48,066 bases of DNA from Chloroflexota bacterium. GTDB lineage: Bacteria; Chloroflexota; Dehalococcoidia; Lucifugimonadales; Lucifugimonadaceae. Shown one piece after another: positions 28,882-36,361 of this stretch. The notes beneath the pieces were generated by a model. It was not told where the DNA came from and did not search any database. It was given only the letters and a program-made list of their open reading frames with translations. A program made the translations under genes and the position numbers. The stretch is taken from the NCBI GenBank assembly GCA_027623655.1, contig JAQBVG010000007.1:1-48066 (forward strand), in the 5' to 3' direction. Position 1 is the first letter of the stretch. Each line of letters starts with the position of its first letter.

Positions 28882-30054
28882 ATGAAAGCAAGCCCGAAGA
28901 TCACTAAAGTCTCTGTGACCACGTTTGAGCACGAACTCGAGAACGTTGGCAAGGACTACAACACGTTCAATATGGTCTACAAGGCCGGTTCGAAACTGAA
29001 GCAAAAAGGCACGGTCCTGCAGATTCATACCGATCAGGGGATCGTCGGTGAGTACCCGGAGATCGGGCGGGCGATTGGCGATGTCCAGACCGTCGCAGAG
29101 TACTTGATTGGGAAAGACGCCCTGGCACGGGAGTCGATTTATAACGACACCAAGCGAGGTCTACGTCACGGTGCGCAACTTGGCGTCGGCGTGATCGACA
29201 TCTGCCTCTGGGACATCGCGGGGAAACTCTACGACGAGCCTCTCTATCGGTTGTTAGGCGGCGAGAGAAAGCCGCTCCCTGCGTACGCGTCGACGTTGCA
29301 CGGTGATGAAAACGGCGGACTACAAACTCCGCATGATTTTGCCGATTTCGCCGAGCAGTGCTACGGAATGGGCTACAGGTCGTTCAAAGTCCACGGCTGG
29401 GGTCTTGCTCGGGACAACATCAAAAGAGAAGTCGACAACGTCCTAAATCTTGGAAAACAGTTCGAAGGAAGGATGGACCTCCTGATTGACCCCGCCTGTG
29501 AGATAAAAAATTTCGGCGATGCTCTCAGACTTGGCAAGGCATGTGACGAGGCCGGGTTCTTCTGGTGGGAAGACCCTTACCAGGACGGAGGCGTATCCCA
29601 GTTTGCCCACAGGAAACTTCGCCAGATGGTCAAGACCCCGGTGTTGCAAACCGAACACATTCGCCTGCTCGAACAACACGTCGATTTCATAGTTGCTGAA
29701 GGCACGGACTACGTTCGTGCAGGAGCACACGAGGATGGCGGTGTGACGGGCGCAATGAAGATAGCGCACGCCTCTGAAGGGTTTGGACTCGATATGGAGT
29801 TGCACGGCCCCGGACCCGTACACCGACACATAATGTCGTCGATCCGCAACACGAACTTTTTCGAGCTTGGTCTGGTACACCCGAAGGTAAAAACGACGAA
29901 AGCGCCGGTCTACCTGGGCTACAACGACAACCTGGACGGAATCGATAAAGACGGCAATGTCTACGCACCCGAGGGCCCGGGAATAGGTGTACCACTCGAC
30001 TGGGACTGGATCCGCGCGCATCAGACCGACGCGGGAGTTCTCGCAGAGGCGTGA
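28882..30054 (+). CDS. Enolase-superfamily (mandelate racemase/muconate lactonizing-like) protein
   Basis: LGVGVIDICLWDIAGKLYDEPLYRLLGG, metal-ligand-like LIDPACEIK / WWEDPY / QTEHIR, GGVTGAMKIAHASEGFGLDMELHGPG. Confidence 0.9.
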   Translation: MKASPKITKVSVTTFEHELENVGKDYNTFNMVYKAGSKLKQKGTVLQIHTDQGIVGEYPEIGRAIGDVQTVAEYLIGKDALARESIYNDTKRGLRHGAQLGVGVIDICLWDIAGKLYDEPLYRLLGGERKPLPAYASTLHGDENGGLQTPHDFADFAEQCYGMGYRSFKVHGWGLARDNIKREVDNVLNLGKQFEGRMDLLIDPACEIKNFGDALRLGKACDEAGFFWWEDPYQDGGVSQFAHRKLRQMVKTPVLQTEHIRLLEQHVDFIVAEGTDYVRAGAHEDGGVTGAMKIAHASEGFGLDMELHGPGPVHRHIMSSIRNTNFFELGLVHPKVKTTKAPVYLGYNDNLDGIDKDGNVYAPEGPGIGVPLDWDWIRAHQTDAGVLAEA

Positions 30055-30069
30055 GTTTCGTTCAGTGCA

Positions 30070-30098
30070 GGTCCTGCGGCTCACCTGGCCGCAGGACC
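30070..30098. other. Strong perfect hairpin between convergent genes (candidate bidirectional transcription barrier)
   Basis: GGTCCTGCGGC-tcacctg-GCCGCAGGACC, 11-bp perfect stem, no T-tract on either side. Confidence 0.6.
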
Positions 30099-30115
30099 GA
30101 CGGTCAATGCGGGAA

Positions 30116-31216
30116 TTACCCGACCGGCTGGTTACGCGGCACGATGGTCGTAACCTTCCCGTCCCTGGTGATACGAGATACGCCTGTCGTGCTTTCGTAA
30201 ACGACAGCCTTAACAGTTGCCGTCTTTGTTTCCCCGGCCTTGAAGATCATCGAAGTACGCCGGTCGCTGCCCTGTTCAGGTTTTCCGGCTGGCAGACTTG
30301 TAAATGGTTCGAGGCCGATGTTGTATGTCCGGCCGTACCACGGGTAGCCCATACCTCCACCAAATACTTGCCAGTACCAGAGGTATTTGAAGATATCGGT
30401 CGGATAGGTGACGCCAAACCCGATTCCTACATCCGGGTTTGTGACTGCGTACCAGCCATCTTTCTGGTTCTTGAACGCTGCAAAACCCTGTACTCGGTCG
30501 GATTTCGGGGGGAATGTCCGGAGATCGGCCCCATGGTTATCGTTGCCAAGAGCCGTTGGCCACGAACCGACCTGCCCCGGCTTTAGCCAGGAAGATTCAC
30601 CGCCGGCTGGCACCATGAAATCGGATTCTGGCATGTCGAGACGGCAGTTCGGAGTGAGAAATGGCTCACCCAGGGCGATGTGCTGCCCCCACTGTGCTTC
30701 CGCCTGCTCCTCTGCCTGGTTGGTCAGCGAATCCGTGACAGTGACGATCGGACTGTTCGTTTCGAGGGTCACAACTTTTTCAATCCAGAAAGGTGTTCGG
30801 ATAGTTCTGACAGTGAACTTGGCGCTGACCCGCTCAGGAGTATCCTCGATTATCACTGCGTCCCAGGGCATCAGGGTCGCTTCCGTGTGTTGACCAATAT
30901 CGGCGTTTGCATATTTTTGTGGAGGCCCGCCGGTTGGGGCGATCGTCTGCCATCCGCCGATGTATGCATCATGCCAAGTGTTGTCACCATCTCCAGTCGA
31001 CGGGGTGTACAGACTGGGATTTCTGACGGACCAGGGTGTCCTCCACATGAACTCGGTGTCAGTCCGTTTGTGAGTCAACTCAAAAACATCTGCGCCTTTG
31101 TCCGCGATTATCGATACCCGAAGAAGTTCGTTTTCTAAAACCACTGTCTTCAAACCGCGGTATGTCCATGAATCGGAGATCCGGCAACCGTTGGTCCGTT
31201 CATCTTGATAGTGCAA
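30116..31216 (-). CDS. DUF4432 / aldose-1-epimerase-like protein (copy 2)
   Basis: RISDSWTYRGLKTVVLENELLRVSIIADKGADVFELTHKRTDTEFMWRTPWSVRNPSLYTPSTGDGDNTWHDAYIGGWQTI; strongly similar N-terminus to copy 1. Confidence 0.78.
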   Translation of the reverse strand: MHYQDERTNGCRISDSWTYRGLKTVVLENELLRVSIIADKGADVFELTHKRTDTEFMWRTPWSVRNPSLYTPSTGDGDNTWHDAYIGGWQTIAPTGGPPQKYANADIGQHTEATLMPWDAVIIEDTPERVSAKFTVRTIRTPFWIEKVVTLETNSPIVTVTDSLTNQAEEQAEAQWGQHIALGEPFLTPNCRLDMPESDFMVPAGGESSWLKPGQVGSWPTALGNDNHGADLRTFPPKSDRVQGFAAFKNQKDGWYAVTNPDVGIGFGVTYPTDIFKYLWYWQVFGGGMGYPWYGRTYNIGLEPFTSLPAGKPEQGSDRRTSMIFKAGETKTATVKAVVYESTTGVSRITRDGKVTTIVPRNQPVG

Positions 31217-31294
31217 AGAGGTTCTCCACCTGGGCTGGGAAAAAGTTGTTTTTTATTTTAATGCGACGACGATTATGCTGACCCGTAGCGAATA

Positions 31295-31310
31295 ATGTAT
31301 CTGGATACAT
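31295..31310. promoter_or_regulatory. Candidate operator, perfect inverted repeat
   Basis: ATGTATC-tg-GATACAT, about 80 bp upstream of the DUF4432 copy 2 start. Confidence 0.45.
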
Positions 31311-31420
31311 ATCCTGGGTGCAAAGTAAACCAAATTGTGGAAGAATCAGTTTGATGGCTCCGAAAGTCGTCGAATTAGCTTCCGACTTGCGAATCCTAAA
31401 TCTGTAGGGGTGTTGGTTAA

Positions 31421-31807
31421 TTGGCTCGAATACTTGTGGTCGACGACAGCTCTGACGTACGGCTGGCCCTCGCAACCATCTTGGAAGATGCGGGCCACGA
31501 CGTAGTTGAAGCGGAAGATGGCGACCAGGTATTCGATCTGGCTGTTTCCGAGTCTCCTGACCTAGTGCTTCTGGACGTCATGATGCCCAGGGTCAACGGA
31601 TTTGACGCACTCGCAACCCTGAAGGCGGATACACGCACCAGTCCCATCCCCGTCATCATGGTCACTGCAAAGGGTCGCCCTGAAGATATGGCGATGGCTC
31701 GCTCACTGGGGGCCGTCGAGTACATCACGAAACCCTGGGCAGATGGTGATGTTGAGCTTCGAGTCGACTGGGCCCTGGCGGCCGATCACGAACAGAAGAG
31801 CCGCTAA
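31421..31807 (+). CDS. Receiver-domain-only (CheY-like) response regulator
   Basis: TTG start; ILVVDDSSDVR, LVLLDVMMPRVNGFDAL, VIMVTAKG, YITKPW; no output domain. Confidence 0.92.
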   Translation: MARILVVDDSSDVRLALATILEDAGHDVVEAEDGDQVFDLAVSESPDLVLLDVMMPRVNGFDALATLKADTRTSPIPVIMVTAKGRPEDMAMARSLGAVEYITKPWADGDVELRVDWALAADHEQKSR

Positions 31808-31832
31808 TTCTTAGTCTTCCCGGGCTGCTGCA

Positions 31833-32711
31833 ATGACCGGTCTTGCGATTGTACTGGTAGTCATTTCCGCGTTCGCGCACGCTTCCTGGAACCTGATGGT
31901 CCGGCGTTCAGGCAAACCTGAGCTTACCAACTGGATGATGGCGGGTGCGGGAGCTCTGCTTGCCTCACCGATCGCGATTTACCTGTGGATCACAGACCCC
32001 CCCGATCCGGTCGGTTGGTGGTTCATCGCGGGAACAATCAATCTGCATATCGCTTATTTTTTTACCCTGGGACGTGCGTACAAATACGGCGATTTGTCGG
32101 TCGTTTATCCCGTCGCTCGTGGGCTTGGACTGGCACTTATTCCAATTATCGGAGTCACAGTGCTGGCTGAATCGGTATCACTCCTCGGAGCGCTCGGGAT
32201 CGCTGCGATATTCATCGGAGTTGTCACCGTCGGCTCATCATCAGGTGGTGGTTTGAGAGTTTTTCTGAATTTCAGATCACTGCTCGCGGACAAGGGTGTG
32301 CTTTTTGGAGTGATGACCGGCCTAGTGATCGCCGCCTATTCAACCCTCGATAAGCGAGGGGTCGATCACGTTCAGCCGATCTTCTACATGTTCATGCTGC
32401 AAATAGGTGGGGCGATAGGTGTATTGCCATTTTTGAAGCAGAGTTACAGCAGACAAGAGTTTGCTCAAGAAATTCGCCTCAACTGGAGACTGGGATTGCT
32501 CGGCGGAGCGCTCCAGTTCGTGGCATATACCCTGGTCCTAAGTGCGTTCAGGCTCTCACCGGTCAGTTACGTCGGGCCGTTCAGAGAAATTGGCATTGTG
32601 TTCGGTGTGGCCATGGCCGCGCTGGTCCTGAAGGAGTCGGTCACACGAAACCGGGCTATCGGTGCCGCCGCAATAGGAGCAGGTGCCGTACTGGTTGCGC
32701 TCGCACCTTGA
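31833..32711 (+). CDS. EamA/DMT-family membrane transporter
   Basis: About ten hydrophobic segments; HASWNLMVRRSGKPE, VYPVARGLGLALIPI, SPVSYVGPFREIGIVFGVAMAALVLKE. Confidence 0.88.
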   Translation: MTGLAIVLVVISAFAHASWNLMVRRSGKPELTNWMMAGAGALLASPIAIYLWITDPPDPVGWWFIAGTINLHIAYFFTLGRAYKYGDLSVVYPVARGLGLALIPIIGVTVLAESVSLLGALGIAAIFIGVVTVGSSSGGGLRVFLNFRSLLADKGVLFGVMTGLVIAAYSTLDKRGVDHVQPIFYMFMLQIGGAIGVLPFLKQSYSRQEFAQEIRLNWRLGLLGGALQFVAYTLVLSAFRLSPVSYVGPFREIGIVFGVAMAALVLKESVTRNRAIGAAAIGAGAVLVALAP

Positions 32712-32756
32712 CCCTGCGCGGTTGGCCACAACCGATGCAACCCGAGCTTTGCTGGA

Positions 32757-33560
32757 CTAAAACCCGAGGAGGCCCTGCAGGTTTCCACCTTTGACCTTTG
32801 CCCTGTCGGCTTCGCTCCAGTGCGAAAGGTGAGCGTCGACTATCCGGGGCGATCCGCTCCCCCATACCATTCGTTCCGGTCCAAAGCAGTCGGCAATCCA
32901 TCGGCTGAACGGGATCACGCTCTCGTACAGAGGTCCGTCGTCTGCATAGTGATTGAGGCCGGAGAGCTTCATGTAGACGTTCGGCAACTCGCTCATGCGT
33001 ACAACGTCGGAAAAGCCGGGGCCGGAACTGTATTTCGCCTCCGCCATGTGATCGATCAACACTTTGAAGTCGGGATACTGACGCGCAAGGACCGCAGCCT
33101 GAGCTGCGTAATCTGGACCGATGTGCAGTTCAATTATCAGTCCCAACTCACCGGCGGTCTTCCAGAGTTTGCACACATTCGCATCGGAGAACGAGTCGAG
33201 ATATGTACGTTTTCCCTCATGCGCGTGGAACCGGAACGCTACTATCGCCCCCGAATTGTTAGCCACGAGTTTTTTGAGCCGCTGAGGTGCATCGCTATCG
33301 CCGGGATAGTAAAGCGCAGTAGTTTTGAACAGATCCGGTCGTGCCGCAACGCAATCGAGCACCAGGCGGTGATCGTCCCCATACGGTTCAGGATGCACAA
33401 GTACTGCGCGGTCGATCCCTTCCTGTTTCATCCTGGTGATGTACTCATCCAGCGGATCGTCAGAACGCATTTCGGGGTGAGGAACGTACGCAGCCCTAGG
33501 GTGGAACGGGAATCGCGCTGTGTCGGAACTGAACATGTGAGCGTTCCATTCAATAATCAA
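32757..33560 (-). CDS. Amidohydrolase-fold protein with noncanonical metal-site residues
   Basis: MIIEWNAHMFSS...DPLDEYITRMKQEGIDRAVLVHPEPYGDDHRLVLDCVAARPDLF; VLIDHMAEAK; VWGSGSPRIV. Confidence 0.78.
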   Translation of the reverse strand: MIIEWNAHMFSSDTARFPFHPRAAYVPHPEMRSDDPLDEYITRMKQEGIDRAVLVHPEPYGDDHRLVLDCVAARPDLFKTTALYYPGDSDAPQRLKKLVANNSGAIVAFRFHAHEGKRTYLDSFSDANVCKLWKTAGELGLIIELHIGPDYAAQAAVLARQYPDFKVLIDHMAEAKYSSGPGFSDVVRMSELPNVYMKLSGLNHYADDGPLYESVIPFSRWIADCFGPERMVWGSGSPRIVDAHLSHWSEADRAKVKGGNLQGLLGF

Positions 33561-33772
33561 TATTTTCGCTCCTCGATCAGGCTGGCTCAGGTTGTTTTCG
33601 GTATGCTGGAATTATTCTGCACGCGACGGGTTCGAATTGTCGGCATTATGGGATTATTCGAGTTCGCAAACTGAGAGGGCGCTCTGCGAATCTAAACCAT
33701 CTTCCATTCAGTTGTGGGAAGTAATCGGACACATTCGGCTGTCTGCTGGTCGTGTTCGAACTGGTTTAGATC

Positions 33773-34078
33773 ATGTTGCAAATTAACGGGATTACCAAGT
33801 CACTTGGCCCCAATGTTGTCCTCAAAGATCTTTCGTTCCACGTAAATCCCGGCGAGCCGCTAAACCATCTCGACATCCGTCGAGAGCGGTTCGAGGAGGC
33901 TCTTCAGCAATATCCGGGCACCATGATCACGGCCACCCACGACCGAACCTTCGTCGATAACTTTGCAACCTCGATATTGTGGATTGACGTCGATGACCGT
34001 AAACAGGGCGAACGATCAAGCCGGCTGACAACGTTTTTAGATCGGCGAGGATTGATTTCGAGAGGCGTATCGATGTAA
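33773..34078 (+). pseudogene. Internally deleted ABC-F ATPase remnant
   Basis: MLQINGITKSLGPNVVLKDLSFHVNPGE joined directly to PLNHLDIRRERFEEALQQYPGTMITATHDRTFVDNFATSILWIDVD; Walker A through signature motif missing. Confidence 0.75.
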
Positions 34079-34142
34079 TCGCGGGTACGACGGGATTTCG
34101 CATACTCCCGAGTAGGAGAGTAGTCATTTTTGGTACCCGCGA
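34079..34142. repeat. 64-bp element bounded by perfect 10-bp inverted repeats
   Basis: TCGCGGGTAC ... GTACCCGCGA with an inner hairpin-forming tactccc..gg(a)gagta. Confidence 0.6.
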
Positions 34143-34348
34143 GTGCGCTGTCAGATTGACGGTTCCGACTCTCAGTCCTAATATGGTTCTTAGTTCTACT
34201 CCCTGTTCAGTTTCAGATCTACCAAGTGAAACGGACAGGTTGTCGGTGAATCAGCGAGCTTCGGATCAAGAGCTGCTGCTGTCACTCCCGGCTGGACTGC
34301 CGGAAGTGATATTAGTAACTCTTTCCGTCGAGAGGTCCAGCAAAGAAA

Positions 34349-35578
34349 TTGCCAAACGTCCAGTCCCTGCGCTGCAAAGAGTGTGGTCGTGACTACCCCC
34401 TGGAACCGATCTACGTCTGCGACTTTTGTTTCGGGCCATTGGAAGTTGCCTACGACTACGATGCCGTAGCCAAAAACATGAGCCGCGAGTCTATCCAGGA
34501 CGGTCCACTCACCATATGGCGATATGACCAGCTCCTGCCAGCCAGTCGAGAAAACGCCGTAGACATTGGCGCGGGAATGACGCCACTGCTAAAGGCAGAC
34601 AATCTTGGTCGTGAGCTGGGCCTCAACAATCTCTGGATAAAGAACGATTCGGCCAACCCAACACATTCATTCAAAGACCGTGTGGTATCGGTTGCGACCA
34701 CCAAGGCGCTTGAGTTCGAATTCGATACGATCGCATGTGCTTCAACAGGAAATCTTGCAGGCGCAACCGCTGCTCATGGAGCCAAAGCTGGCATGAGAAC
34801 GATAGTGTTCCTTCCCGCCGATCTCGAACGAGGCAAGATACTCGGCGCTGCTATATTCGGTTCTGTGGTGCTCGTAAATGGGAACTACGACGACGTGAAC
34901 AGACTCTGCTCGGAACTCGGTGATGACCGTCGGTGGGCGTTCGTAAATATCAACATGCGCCCTTATTACTCCGAGGGGAGTAAATCGCTGGGTTTTGAAC
35001 TGGCCGAACAACTTGGATGGCGTGCGCCTGAACACGTCATCGTCCCGGTTGCGTCGGGGTCGCTGTTTACGAAGGTGTACAAAGGCCTGCAAGAGTTTGC
35101 ACAAATAGGAATCATCGACAGCGCCGATACAAAGATGCACATTGCTCAACCTGCAGGTTGTTCGCCAGTTGCGACCGCCTTCATAGACGGCCAAACGCAT
35201 CCAAAACCCGTAGTTCCCAACACTGTTGCCAAGTCCCTCGCAATCGGCAGTCCGGCAGACGGCTACTACTCTGTCGGCATTGCCAACAAGACCGGCGGGT
35301 CCGCGACCATCGTACCGGAGAGTGAAGTCGCTGAAGGAATGAAACTCCTTGCACAGACCGAGGGAATATTCACCGAGACCGCTGGTGGGGTGGTTATCTC
35401 GGCATTACGCCGCCTGGCACGAGATGGCGTGATTGGCCGTGACGAAAAAACGGTGGCGCTGATAACCGGCACCGGCCTCAAGACCCTTGAGGCTATTGCC
35501 GACTCTGTTGAAACCAAAACGATTGAGCCGACCGTCAGATCGTTCGACGAGATCGTGATGGAAACGGTGGTCAACTAA
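34349..35578 (+). CDS. thrC: Threonine synthase-family PLP enzyme
   Basis: TTG start; N-terminal CKECGRDYPLEPIYVCDFCFGPLEVAYDYD, PLP lysine NPTHSFKDRVV, STGNLAGATAAHGAKAGM. Exact reaction not proven. Confidence 0.85.
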   Translation: MPNVQSLRCKECGRDYPLEPIYVCDFCFGPLEVAYDYDAVAKNMSRESIQDGPLTIWRYDQLLPASRENAVDIGAGMTPLLKADNLGRELGLNNLWIKNDSANPTHSFKDRVVSVATTKALEFEFDTIACASTGNLAGATAAHGAKAGMRTIVFLPADLERGKILGAAIFGSVVLVNGNYDDVNRLCSELGDDRRWAFVNINMRPYYSEGSKSLGFELAEQLGWRAPEHVIVPVASGSLFTKVYKGLQEFAQIGIIDSADTKMHIAQPAGCSPVATAFIDGQTHPKPVVPNTVAKSLAIGSPADGYYSVGIANKTGGSATIVPESEVAEGMKLLAQTEGIFTETAGGVVISALRRLARDGVIGRDEKTVALITGTGLKTLEAIADSVETKTIEPTVRSFDEIVMETVVN

Positions 35579-35820
35579 TGCCTCTTCGCAGAGTTACATT
35601 TGTGTTCAAGACCGAACTCATTCGACGACCGGTTATCTACGAGCTCGGTAAGAAGTTCGAGATCGTAACCAATATTCGCCGTGCGGAAGTTGGACAGGAA
35701 GACGGCTGGGTAGTTCTGGAACTGGAGGGAACACTCGATGAAATCGATCGCGGCCTGGAGTGGGTCACCGCACAGGGTGTAGGGGTCAGTTCAATCGACG
35801 GCGATATCCTCGCCGGGTGA
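35578..35820 (+). CDS. NIL-domain protein
   Basis: VTFVFKTELIRRPVIYELGKKFEIVTNIRRAEVGQEDGWVVLELEGTLDEIDRGLEWVTAQGVGVSSID; stop/start overlap TAATG with thrC. Confidence 0.85.
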   Translation: MPLRRVTFVFKTELIRRPVIYELGKKFEIVTNIRRAEVGQEDGWVVLELEGTLDEIDRGLEWVTAQGVGVSSIDGDILAG

Positions 35821-35987
35821 GTTTCGTTGATATGTGTTCAGTAATGATCTACTGATAACGTATCGCCAGAAAACGCAGCACCGCACCGCCCGTATTTGCG
35901 TCTAACATAACTGCAGAAACTTGACGTTGTGACTTTTCAACGAACCGCTGAGCTTCACCAGTCATACCGTGAGAAACAGGAAACTTG

Positions 35988-36269
35988 ATGTCCGTAACCG
36001 TAAAAATTCCAACACCGCTCAGGAAACTGACGAACGGCGAAACCAGCGTCGATGTAGACGGAGCGACCGTAAAAGCTGTCGTCGAGTCGCTTGAAAGTTC
36101 GTTTCCAGGGATGCGTGATCGGCTTATCGACGAATCGGGCGGCCTTCGTCACTTCGTCAACATCTACCTGAACGGTGAAGACGTTCGATACCTCGAAGGT
36201 CTCAACAGCCCTGTGGGTGATCGTGACGAACTGAGCATCGTTCCCGCGGTGGCCGGTGGTCTGAGATAA
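35988..36269 (+). CDS. CysO/MoaD/ThiS-type ubiquitin-like sulfur carrier, C-terminus ...AVAGGLR
   Basis: MSVTVKIPTPLRKLTNGETSVDVDGATVKAVVESLESSFPGMRDRLIDESGGLRHFVNIYLNGEDVRYLEGLNSPVGDRDELSIVPAVAGGLR; AGGA upstream of ATG 35988. Confidence 0.9.
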   Translation: MSVTVKIPTPLRKLTNGETSVDVDGATVKAVVESLESSFPGMRDRLIDESGGLRHFVNIYLNGEDVRYLEGLNSPVGDRDELSIVPAVAGGLR

Positions 36270-36313
36270 GCAACCCGCGGTCGTAGTTTCGACTACTTGG
36301 AACAAAAATAACG

Positions 36314-36347
36314 CACCCTTCTCAGGTCATCCGAGCAGGGTGTTTTT
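36314..36347 (+). terminator. Rho-independent terminator after the CysO-like gene
   Basis: CACCCT...AGGGTG stem (inner ctc/gag pairing) followed by TTTTT. Confidence 0.75.
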
Positions 36348-36361
36348 ATATATCGACTCCA

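Noticed and set aside
29443-30084. 213-aa minus-strand ORF opposite the enolase-family gene
   Set aside because: No domain features; lies fully antisense to a confident CDS.
34262-34310. SAM-I-like riboswitch (ATCAAGAG followed by a stem with GCCGG)
   Set aside because: Only a short coincidental match; the core G-GAGGGA, kink-turn and 3' GAUGAG elements are absent.
34349-35578. Calling the ThrC-like protein a cysteine synthase (CysM) by analogy with the CysO operon
   Set aside because: N-terminal Cys-pair segment and NPTHSFKDR PLP region match threonine synthase, not the CysK/CysM family; the product is left open.
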